Source: Pyropia yezoensis (lineage: Eukaryota; Rhodophyta; Bangiophyceae; Bangiales; Bangiaceae). Taken from it: 64,000 bases of DNA. The notes beneath the pieces were generated by a model that saw only the letters and a program-made list of their open reading frames with translations, was not told the origin of the DNA and did no database searches. The stretch is from contig CM020619.1 in assembly GCA_009829735.1 (NCBI GenBank), positions 5,472,083 to 5,536,082 of the forward strand, read 5' to 3'. Position numbers and translations under genes: made by a program. Numbering within the stretch: position 1 is the first letter of the stretch; every line of letters starts with the position of its first letter. Of this stretch, positions 11,424 through 19,825 are shown in pieces.

Positions 11424-13058
11424 CTACTCGTTTCCCGGGTCCGAGGAGTCCTCAGAGGCTTCGGTCTCCAGGTCGAAGTCCGTAGGAGCTGCCCTTGCCA
11501 GAGCCTCCGTGATGCTCTGTAAGGTTGCCACTCGGATTGCGTGTACCTGTGCCTGGTCCATCTTGGAGGGTGCTCGCCGGTCAGCCCAGTTGACCGCCTT
11601 TGCAAACACCAGTCGTTGACGCTTAAGTTTCTCCTGGAGGTCCTTGGGAATGGTCGGGCACTGGTAGGACATGTGATCCTCCTTCTGGCACAGCCAACAA
11701 GACCGGAACCGCTGGTTCTTGACTTGCTTGGGGGCGACCAGGGATGGTTGCTCCTTAGAAATGAAGCCGCCCCACTTGTCCCCTGACCCCACGGTTGAGG
11801 CCTCGCCAACTGCGAGTACCGGTACAGGGCTATCACATCCCTTATATTTGTCGGGTCCGGGACGAACTCGCGACAACGGCTTGGGAGTTGATACCAGGGG
11901 AGCTGGGAGGGCCCTGGCTTGCCGGTACTTGCCCTGGGTGTAGGCCATCAACTGCTGGAAGGCATGTTCTTGATGTTCCTGGTTGTAGTTCTCCGCATCC
12001 ACTTGAAGATATTTAGGAAGCCCTTCCGAGAAGATCATCTTGAGCCTGTCCTCAGGGTAAACGTTGCCACAAGCATCGCTCATCTCCCGGACACGACGGG
12101 CGAACGCCTCTGGAGTCCCTTGTCTTTCCATGGTTGCCCGGTTCAGCCTGCCGACTGCTTTACGCAGAGAGTCCGCGTCAGCGTAGTTGGACAGGAGCCA
12201 GTTGACCGCCTCCGGATAACTCGCGACGGTACGTCCGACAATGTGTCCGGCAGAGTCTGGTAGAACCTGTGCAAACCGCTGTTCCGCTTCTCCGGTCATG
12301 AAGTTAACCAGGAGGTAGAGAGCCTTGCCCTCGGACACATCGTTGTCATTGCATGCCTTGACAAACCGGTGCAGGAAGGCAAAGATAAGCACCGGTCTCT
12401 TCCCGGAAAACTTAGGATGTCCCCCGAAGCTCGGCTGCATTTGCCGGTTCAGGGACGCCATCTTCTTGGCCATCTTCCGGGTGTAACCTTGGTCTTGGTT
12501 CTCCAGCCGGTAGTTACCCCAATACGTGACCTTGTTCAGGGTGGCATCTCCCACTTGGTGGGCAGGGAAGTCAAACTCGACTAGCCTGCGCCGGGTGGGA
12601 CCGGGAGATGCATCCCAATCATATCCCTCCTCAGAGCTGGAGGAACTGGTCTCGCTGGTGCTAGAGCGACGGCGATGACGCCGACGCCTTCGGCTGCTCC
12701 GGTTACCGGTCTTGGAGCTCCCCGCCCCATAGGATGCAAGGGGAGGAAAAGCTTGGCCGGTCCCAGGAGTCGAGGTCTCAGGGAGACCCGTAGAACCAGT
12801 CACAACGGTGCCTCTGGCATCGCTAGTGCCCACAGGGAGAGGTGTATACACCCAACTGCCATGTGTGGGTCCAGGAGTAAACATACCAGGGGCTATCCCT
12901 GGAGGCTGAGGAGTAGAACCGACAGGAGGGAGACGTCTGCTGCGAGCGGACTCAAACGCCGTTGACCCCGGGGTGGCTCCCACAGGAGGAACAGCCGGAG
13001 GAACGGGAGCAGGTGGTGCTTGGCCGCCTGTGGACTCCAGTCCGCTACCGGATGTCAC
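11424..13058 (-). CDS. gag: Gag of A2
   Basis: 544 codons. The N-terminal third is Pro/Gly/Thr-rich and low in complexity. An Arg/Ser patch follows around residues 112-135 (RSSRRRRRHRRRSSTSE, then acidic SSSSEEG). A helical capsid-like region is centred on 200-370. A zinc knuckle CWLCQKEDHMSYQC sits near 453-466 with an acidic C-terminal tail. The first ATG of the frame is taken as the start, leaving a leader of about 340 bp to the 5' LTR. The RS-rich patch before the capsid is unusual for Ty3/gypsy Gag and may bind RNA or act as a nuclear signal; that role is inference. Confidence 0.9.
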   Translation of the reverse strand: MTSGSGLESTGGQAPPAPVPPAVPPVGATPGSTAFESARSRRLPPVGSTPQPPGIAPGMFTPGPTHGSWVYTPLPVGTSDARGTVVTGSTGLPETSTPGTGQAFPPLASYGAGSSKTGNRSSRRRRRHRRRSSTSETSSSSSEEGYDWDASPGPTRRRLVEFDFPAHQVGDATLNKVTYWGNYRLENQDQGYTRKMAKKMASLNRQMQPSFGGHPKFSGKRPVLIFAFLHRFVKACNDNDVSEGKALYLLVNFMTGEAEQRFAQVLPDSAGHIVGRTVASYPEAVNWLLSNYADADSLRKAVGRLNRATMERQGTPEAFARRVREMSDACGNVYPEDRLKMIFSEGLPKYLQVDAENYNQEHQEHAFQQLMAYTQGKYRQARALPAPLVSTPKPLSRVRPGPDKYKGCDSPVPVLAVGEASTVGSGDKWGGFISKEQPSLVAPKQVKNQRFRSCWLCQKEDHMSYQCPTIPKDLQEKLKRQRLVFAKAVNWADRRAPSKMDQAQVHAIRVATLQSITEALARAAPTDFDLETEASEDSSDPGNE

Positions 13059-13396
13059 ACCCAGATCTGCTTCACCCGTAGGGAGAACGCCGGGTTAGGC
13101 ACCGTCCCCCGCCGTGACCAGGGATGCATCAAGGGACGCGGGGTCTACCCCTTCGGGCACCGTCGTGCCAGGGAGGGTAGCCATATTGGTCTCTTGACAG
13201 CCACAGTCCAGTTGCCTGCGTGTCCAACGATCGCCAGACCACAAGAGAGGGGTTAGAGAGCCAGGAATGGGATTCCCGTGAACGGGTGCAAATAATTCCC
13301 AAACCACAGAAAAAGACAGAACAGGAACAACCCAACCACTGCTCCCAGATGTCTCTTCTCAAACACTCCAATCATCCCCTGCTGCTCCACCAAATA
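13059..13396 (-). other. 5' leader of A2 between gag and LTR
   Basis: Untranslated leader of the A2 transcript. It holds the primer-binding site next to the LTR and, presumably, packaging signals. No gene is seen in it. The corresponding stretch in A3 is 42124-42461. Confidence 0.7.
13376..13392 (-). promoter_or_regulatory. primer-binding site of A2
   Basis: On the minus strand it reads TGGTGGAGCAGCAGGGG, starting 4 nt inside the 5' LTR end. It begins with TGG, the complement of a tRNA CCA tail, as expected of a tRNA primer site. The same 17 nt recur at the same place in A3 and in family B. Confidence 0.75.
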
Positions 13397-13967
13397 TGTG
13401 GTATAAAACTCGATCCTCTCAGACACGTGTCAATATCCCTCGGGGGAAAGGGACAGGTAACACAGAAAGGGGAACTACGAGAATGGTATGCCTGTTGCCT
13501 CACGTGCCTGCTCGCAGAGCAAACAGATACGCACGGTAGTGCACACGGGGAAGAGGAAAGCAAACGCGCAGTTGTCTTTTTCCTGAGGGTGCGGGCCAAG
13601 GGCGCCTCGCTGTCCCTCTTAACGTGCATCTGGGGGAGCCTCGGCACGTTGGCCAGGTAGCCCCCCCATAACCCCGAGTGGCCCCGACCCGAGTCTAACC
13701 TCGTCAGGTCGGGGGCCACTATCACTACTAATTCTATTCCCACTCACTAATCTCACACTCAAGTTCTCTCAAATCAAGTCCCTCACAAGTATGCAAAAAC
13801 CCATCAGCAATCCCTCTCTCACGTGTGGATAGCGTAGTCCACCGCATCCCAGTGCCGGGCACGGGCCACGGCCGCCAACCATCACCACACGGCGGGCGTG
13901 TTCTGGCACCTGGTGCCCTCTGGTTGTAGTCCCGAGTCGGCGCCAAGTCGGGGCCAGGGATGCTACA
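13397..13967 (-). repeat. family A 5' LTR of A2 (571 bp)
   Basis: Begins TGTAGCATCC and ends CCACA on the minus strand. It carries a GACACGTGTC palindrome (with a CACGTG core) near its 3' edge, a long near-perfect inverted repeat in the middle, and a TATAAAA on the plus strand at 13402-13408. About 2% by eye separates it from the partner at 4339-4893. Confidence 0.95.
13677..13720. repeat. inverted repeat inside the family A LTR
   Basis: Arms AGTGGCCCCGACC (13677-13689) and GGTCGGGGGCCACT (13707-13720) are reverse complements apart from one bulged base, with a 17-nt loop. It is present in every family A LTR here (for example 33663-33706). Such a stable hairpin could shape transcript ends or be a protein site on either strand; this role is inferred. 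Confidence 0.7.
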
Positions 13968-15287
13968 GACCGGTCCATTGCGGATAACCGATCCGTACAT
14001 GTTGCAGGCGAGCTCGGAGTAAAGGTCGTCATCGACCATAGGGGAAATGACCCCCCGAGCAGAGGCCGCCTTAACGATGGTGTGCGCAACCGTCAGAGTA
14101 CTCACGTCGACCTCTTGCCCCCGTGCGACGGCGTCTAGGACGGCTGGCCGCGTGGCCGTCTCAGGGTGGGCATCAAAGCCGTCTCGCCTGGCAATCAGTG
14201 CCGCGAGGGCGGAAGCGGCGGAGTCACTCTCCACCGAGGCAGACATTGTCTGCGACATGCGGGTATCGTCTGTGCCATGGAGGCAGGGAGAGGGCAGGCC
14301 GTACTCCGTTGCCACTTCCCGCAGCTTCCGGTCCAGCACCTTCCTTGCCTCCTGGCGCTCGGATGGGGTGAGACAACCCGTCTCCTCAACAAGGGCGCGG
14401 GCCCTGCTCGCCAGTGCCTCGTCAGCGGCCACCATTGGATGCCTTTCCAAATATTTGGAGGCAGTGGCGCAGTCCGGCCCCCAAGCACGAAGCAAGCGAA
14501 AGATACGCCGATGATCATCACTCGAGTTGTCCGACGCGCACCCAGACAGAGTCTCGATGGCATACGTGATGAACATAGATTCGCATATAGCAGGCGACAT
14601 GGCAGCAAGCAGCGTCCATACCACTTGTACTCTACCCGACGCGACAGCGACTCCGAGGGCCGCGCAGAGAGGCTCATCCGACATTGCCTTGCCATCTAGA
14701 CGCGAGCCGGCCGCAATCAAAAGGCGAACGACAGCTCTGCGTCCGTGCATCGCCGCGAGCGCTAACAGTGGATGGTCTGTTCCAAAAGATATCGATGACT
14801 TGCTTGTTCCGAGCCCTGCCTGATCAATTGATACGCGCATAATAGCCATAAAGAGGGAGAGCACAGCACCAGCAACCGGAAAACTCTCTCCCCACCTGAG
14901 GTCTGGCTTGAATCGAGCACCCCCCGCGGGGCGGCTGCCGTCGCCACGGCTGCCACGGTCAATGCCGAGGTCACGGCCTCCGACAAAGCCTGTGACATTC
15001 GCTGAACCGCGACGAACATCAAAGCCACTGGCGTTGTCGTCCTCACCCGCCCAAGCCGGCACATTGCAGCCGAGCGCCCTCTTCCAGCTTGAATGTTGAT
15101 GATCGTCCAGGATCCCGCAGGCCATGACCTCCTTGATCACTCGAGCCATCTCGTCCGCGTCGCCAGTGATGCAGGCACTCTCCATTTGTCGGACCGCCGA
15201 CATCGCATCTGGGCTGGAAGCAGGACGACGCAATGTGGCTGCCCCCCCGGGACCAGACCTCTTTGCAAAGAGCTTCGGACCCGGCAT
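13968..15287 (-). pseudogene. ankyrin-like host protein, cut by A2
   Basis: About 440 codons of host frame run from an ATG at 15287 to the edge of the A2 LTR. Beyond that point the frame reads into LTR sequence, so the native 3' part is missing. A later ATG, 27 codons in (MSAVRQMESACITGDADEM), is an equally good start. The middle shows ankyrin-like helix-turn-helix units: HPLLALAAMHGRRAVVRLLI, followed by a second unit of the form LCAALGVAVASGRVQVVWTLL. The rest is mostly helical and Ala-rich, with no further motif. Ankyrin repeats are protein-binding scaffolds; no enzymatic role is visible. It could alternatively be one of a multicopy ankyrin gene family, or already a pseudogene before insertion. 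Expression is probably abolished or altered. Confidence 0.6.
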
Positions 15288-17423
15288 GGCAGCAACTGAG
15301 TGTGGTGCACTTCAGCACTTCACTCGGCCCGTGAGCCAATGTCCCCACGCCGTCCTCGATCGCGCCGCCGCCGAGCTCGCCTCGAACGTCACCGGCGCCG
15401 CCCGAACGTCCACTAATGCCGCTTCTCGGCGCCACAGCAGCGTCTCAAGCGGCGGCGGCGCGGTCACCCTCCCCTGTCTCCCGGGCAATGGCGCGGTCAC
15501 CCCCTCTCCCCCCCCACAGTGGGCCAGCAATGCACCGATGACGAGGGCCCACCCGCAAGGCGCCCTCCGTTCGCCCCGTGCAATGCGCGCGTTGGGCATG
15601 ATGCACGAGATCGCAGCTGCGTGCACGCACCGAGTCGGCGACACGCGCGCATGGTGCCCTTCACACAGGTTGTCAGCCGGACAGCAGGGCACTGTCAATC
15701 TTGGCGGGAACGTGAGATTGAGGTGAGTCTGAGTCAGATCGGGTAAAATGGGAATCCACCCTGCCAGACTGAGCATATGGTAGCACCCCCAGGTACAGCA
15801 AGGTTGGGCATTCATGGGTAGGCCGTCTACACAGCGAATTGCGCCGATTTGTGGAAACTGAGATTGACCGGTTCATAAGAATCCGGAGAAAATATCTTGG
15901 ACATTGTTCAGGCCGATCCCAGGATCGTCTCGGCAACTTTCCCCAAAAGTCACGGGGGCAGCTATCGCAAACAGATGTTGTCAACATTCGCTACTGCTTT
16001 CCCAGATAATGTAGAAAGAAATTTCCTGGAGCGCTAAGGAGTTTTTCGAAATCTCTGACGTCGCCAGTGATGTCGTGAAAAACGCTGCTGGACCTCGCAA
16101 ATGTTCAGGAACGGTTTCGAAGACGCCTCAGAGTTCGGCTATCGAATGCCTTCTCGGATAATGTCGGGGTCCCATTCTGCGACCCGCAGTCTCTGCTACA
16201 GTCTTCACAGACGATCTCGGGAACAGTTCTGAGAGTAGTTCTGAGAACAGTTCGCACTTCTCAATGCATTTCTTTTGTGTTATTGAAGTACTGGATCGTC
16301 GTCACGGCACGTCCAGTTGACAGAATGTAGCACCCTTCAGTGGTCGAGCAAGCGCTTTACTTGCCTTCTTGACCCAGATCTTTACGCCATCTCATGCGAG
16401 TGTGCAGTGCGGCCCCACCTCGGTGGATACCGGGCTCCAAAAAACGCCGACCTTCCCTCACACCCGCGCCCGCCGGGACTCCCAACAGTGGTGCACTGTT
16501 TTTTGCCAAGTAGTGTGCACTTGACAGTTGCCAGCGGCGTCCGCGGCCCCTCCACCCCATGGGGGGGGGGGGGGGCGGGGGAGGCCCTGGGCGCACGTCC
16601 CCCTCGTGCTACCCGCCCCCCCGCGTCCACGGAGTGCTCAGCAGCCGGGTACCTGTGACCACGCGGCTCTTATCCCCACGTCCCCGTTCCTCCCCGGCCT
16701 TTTGACTGCTGGTGCCCGCGATCTCAACCAGGTAGATTGGTGGCGGGCGGAGACAAAGACGATTATGAACGCACCGATCCACAGCGTCCACGTGAATTAC
16801 AAGAAAAAAATGCAAAGCTCAACTCAATCGATAAAGCGCGCACTTCCAGACCCACAGACATCAAAGCGCGTCCAGGGACCGAAGCATCACGTATCCGTGT
16901 GTGGCGCCTTACGATGGAACACTCATTATTTTTGGCTCCGAACATTTTTGAGTAATCACCTGGACCATGACCGACTTTCAGTGAGCTGTCCATTGCGCCC
17001 TCTTTCGTTGCCATGCCTTCAAAGTTCAGAAAGTTCCATCAAACTATGCGAGCGTTGAACGTTTCTCATACTTCGGCGGACCGTCCAGAAAGTGAAGTTT
17101 CCTTGGATTTCACTTGCCCCGAGTTGGGGACTGTGGTCAGCGAGCTGCGCGATTCCTGCGCGCGCGCTCTGGGACGCGTCGGTCCCGCGGGAGCAAACGT
17201 GCTGTGACGCCTTCTGCAGTTTGCTCGTGTACCTGGGCGCGCGCCGCATTCCTTTGGGGCAGCGCCAGTACACTCGGAGCGACGCCGCCTCGCAGGCAGC
17301 AAAACCCCCATGGGCACCACACCCACCGGCGGCAACCGCAGCGCCTCCCCAGCCGCCGGTCACCTACGCGCCCCTGCGACTGGCAGCTGTAGCATATCCG
17401 ACGTTCACACCGAATTCCGGTAT
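15288..17423. other. intergenic region without a recognised gene
   Basis: 15288-15720 is GC-rich and may be the upstream region of the ankyrin-like gene. 15720-16330 is less GC-rich and looks unique, with no sizeable open frame that resembles a protein. 16330-17420 contains a run of 15 G, one C, then 5 G at 16561-16581 and only short frames. No RNA gene was recognised. Confidence 0.5.
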
Positions 17424-19825
17424 TCACGGGCTCGTAGCCCCCCTGACTGGTGGCCCCAACCTTGCCCCCACCGTGGCGGCATCGCCCATCACAGCGGCCA
17501 GGCCCCCCGGCGCGCCCGCCGCGACCACGTTGTCGTTGAAGGCGCGGCCGAGCACGCCGGGGTGGCCGTCCCGCAGACGCCGCAGGACCAGCCACAAGGC
17601 GGCCGCGTGCAGCAGCGGGCCGAGCGGATCGCCCTGCTGCGCGCCCCGCTCGGCCCGCAGCGCCAGTCGGGTGGGCGGTCGTGGGGGGAGAGGTAGAGGG
17701 AGAGGGGGGAGACCATCCGCCGGAAGTGCCGCACCGTCGCCGCCGCCCGCGTCGCCGCCGTCGCCGTCGCCGCCGCCAGTATCCCCGCCGTCGCCGCCGC
17801 CAGAATCCCCGTCCTTACCACCGCCATCGTCGCTGCCGTCGCCGCGGCCATCATCCCCGCTGTCGTCAGCTCCACCGTCCTCGCCCGCCACCTCCGCCGC
17901 CGCCGCCCAGCCGTACACCGTCGGCGCCTCCTCCCCCCTATACACCCACTCCAGGTATGGGGCTAGGGGGGGGAGGGCGCGGCGCAGTACGGCAGTGGCG
18001 GCCGCCCGCGACACCAGTTTGAAGGCGTTGCGGTAGTCTAACTGGACTACCGCATGCTGGGGGTGGTGAGCGCGGTGTGCTTTCAGCTCGTGCACGAGCC
18101 GCTCACACGCGCTCGGCACCCCCACCCCCAGCTGCGCCGGTGCCAGCAGCTCCGCCGCCGCCCCCCGCACCGTCGCCGCGAGCGCGGACGCCGCCAGCTT
18201 GCGGAGGGTCTCGGGCATGCCGATGGGCCGCAGCCCTGGCAGCCTGTCCGGTCCGACCCCTCCCGGCTTGGCGAGGAGCAGGAGGTCCGCGCCAGCGATG
18301 GCGTGGGCCGCCGCGGCGGGCACGCATGCGACCGCCGCGTCCGACATCAGCAGCTCCAATACTCCCACGAGCGCGTCCTGCCCCCCCCCGTCCAGCGCCC
18401 ACAGGTGCTCGGCCTGCAGGCCAGACGGGCCCGGTGTCGCTCCACGGGGGGCTCGGCGGACGGCATCCACCATCGCCTCCCGCGTCACCCCCCGCGGCAC
18501 CGTGGCGGCGTCGCCAAAATCCGCCGCGTCGGCCAGAAGGTCGGCGAACTCGGCCTCCACCGACGCGGCGGAGGCAGATGCAGACGAAGCAGAGGAAGGA
18601 GGAGGAGCGCCTTCCGCCACACGGCGGCGCAGTGCGGCGCCGGCTCGTCCGCCACCAGGGCGCGGGCGGCGGCACTCAGCCGGCCCGCCCGCATCAGGCG
18701 CAGCGCTCGCCGCTGGGACGGCGCCAGCCCTGTCGCCGCCTGGTCCCCCTCGCGCACCACCATCCGCCGGCCATCTATACGCCCCCGCCACGACGGCGGC
18801 CACACCCCCGCATTGCGGTAGGCCAGGGCGGTGCTGAACTCGCCGTTCAGCACCGCCTCGGCACGCAAGGAATGGGTAAGCGGCGGCCGTGGCGCGTCAG
18901 GCGCTGTGGCCGGTGCCGCGGCCGGCACGTGCAGACCCAGGGAGGGCAGCAGCAGCAGCCACAGCCAGGCGGTCTGCTGCTCCGCCTCGCGGCGGACCCA
19001 GTCCAGGACGTCCGCCGCAAGCACCCTCCAGGCGCCCAGGAGCGCCGCTGGCACGTGTGCCACAGTGCGGGCGCCGAACGCCACGAGCGGCGCCCAGTCC
19101 GCCGCCGTCGGCGCCGCGCGGCGCAGGAAGTCGGCACGCGCTGCCGCTCAGGCGGGGGGGTCAACCGTGAACAGCGTGTTTCCTTCCCCCGCCGCAACAG
19201 CCCCCTGCGCCGTTCGCGTGGTCCCCGCTTCCCCAGCTGCGGGCGCAGGCGCCGCGGCGGCCGCCTCCCGAGCTCGCTGCCGTCGGGGGTTGAGGCGGCA
19301 GAGGGCCTCATGGGCAGAGAGAGAGCTCCGCCCACGAGGCCCCCGCTGCGCGCAGTACGGCCGCCCACACCAGCGGCACCCCCCCAGCCCAAGCGCCGTG
19401 GCCGCGGCCACCGGCACCTTGCTGATCTCGTGGGCCTGGCTGAGGTGAGCCAGGCCTGCGCGATCGGCGACGGCCCCGCGGAGAACCACGCGGCAGCCCA
19501 CCACCGGGCAGACGCAGGGAGGCGCTGCACCGCCATCCCCCATCGCCACCGCCGCCACCGGTGCCACCGCCGCCGTCCCCACCGTCGCCTCCCCCGTCGC
19601 CGTCGCCGCAGTCTTTGCCGCTGTCGCCTCGGCCGTCGCGTCCTCCGGCGCCGTGGAGCCGCCCGGGGGGTCGCCCGCCACGGCCGTACCAGCGTCCACG
19701 CCCCCTTCCTGCTCGCCGGCGTCGCCGCGTCGACCACCGCGCCTCCCCCTTCCGGGAGCCGGCAAAGTGCGCGATGGCACCGTGTCGGCACCCGGGCCCC
19801 CGCCCGCGCCCGAAGGGTCACTCAT
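17424..19825 (-). pseudogene. ORF2 of LINE-like fragment 1: zinc finger and reverse transcriptase
   Basis: Three frame segments. 19825-19148 starts MSDPSGAGGG and carries a C2H2-type finger (CPVVGCRVV ... LAHLSQAHEI) followed by CRWCGRPYC with a second Cys/His group. 19084-18560 holds a linker with SQRRALRLMRAGRLSAAAR. The segment ending at 17424 holds the RT: TPGPSGLQAEHL, LRPIGMPETLRKLA, SQLGVGVP-like AQLGVGVPSACE, VQLDYRNAFKLVSR, GAQQGDPLGPLL and AFNDNVVAAGAP. The catalytic box is F-N-D-N where the family has YxDD, so the second aspartate is replaced by Asn. A Gly/Asp-rich insert of about 80 residues sits just before GAQQGDPLG. Frame breaks, the altered box and the missing C-terminus all indicate a dead copy. 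Confidence 0.65.

Larger units (their letters stand above)
4339..13967 (-). mobile_element. Ty3/gypsy family A, copy A2 (LTR to LTR)
   Basis: Order on the minus strand: 5' LTR 13967-13397, PBS, gag, pol, then a convergent plus-strand frame, PPT, and 3' LTR 4893-4339. Gag and pol look whole. The antisense frame is broken about five times. The LTRs are roughly 98% identical by eye, so the insertion is young. The right LTR is joined directly to the ankyrin-like gene remnant at 13968. The matching left flank is not visible, because another family A body lies beyond the left LTR. The integrase-linked chromodomain places it among chromoviruses. Confidence 0.93.

Noticed and set aside
17092-18036. 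314-codon plus-strand frame, Pro/Ser-rich
   Set aside because: Shadow of the Gly/Asp-rich insert of the LINE RT on the other strand.
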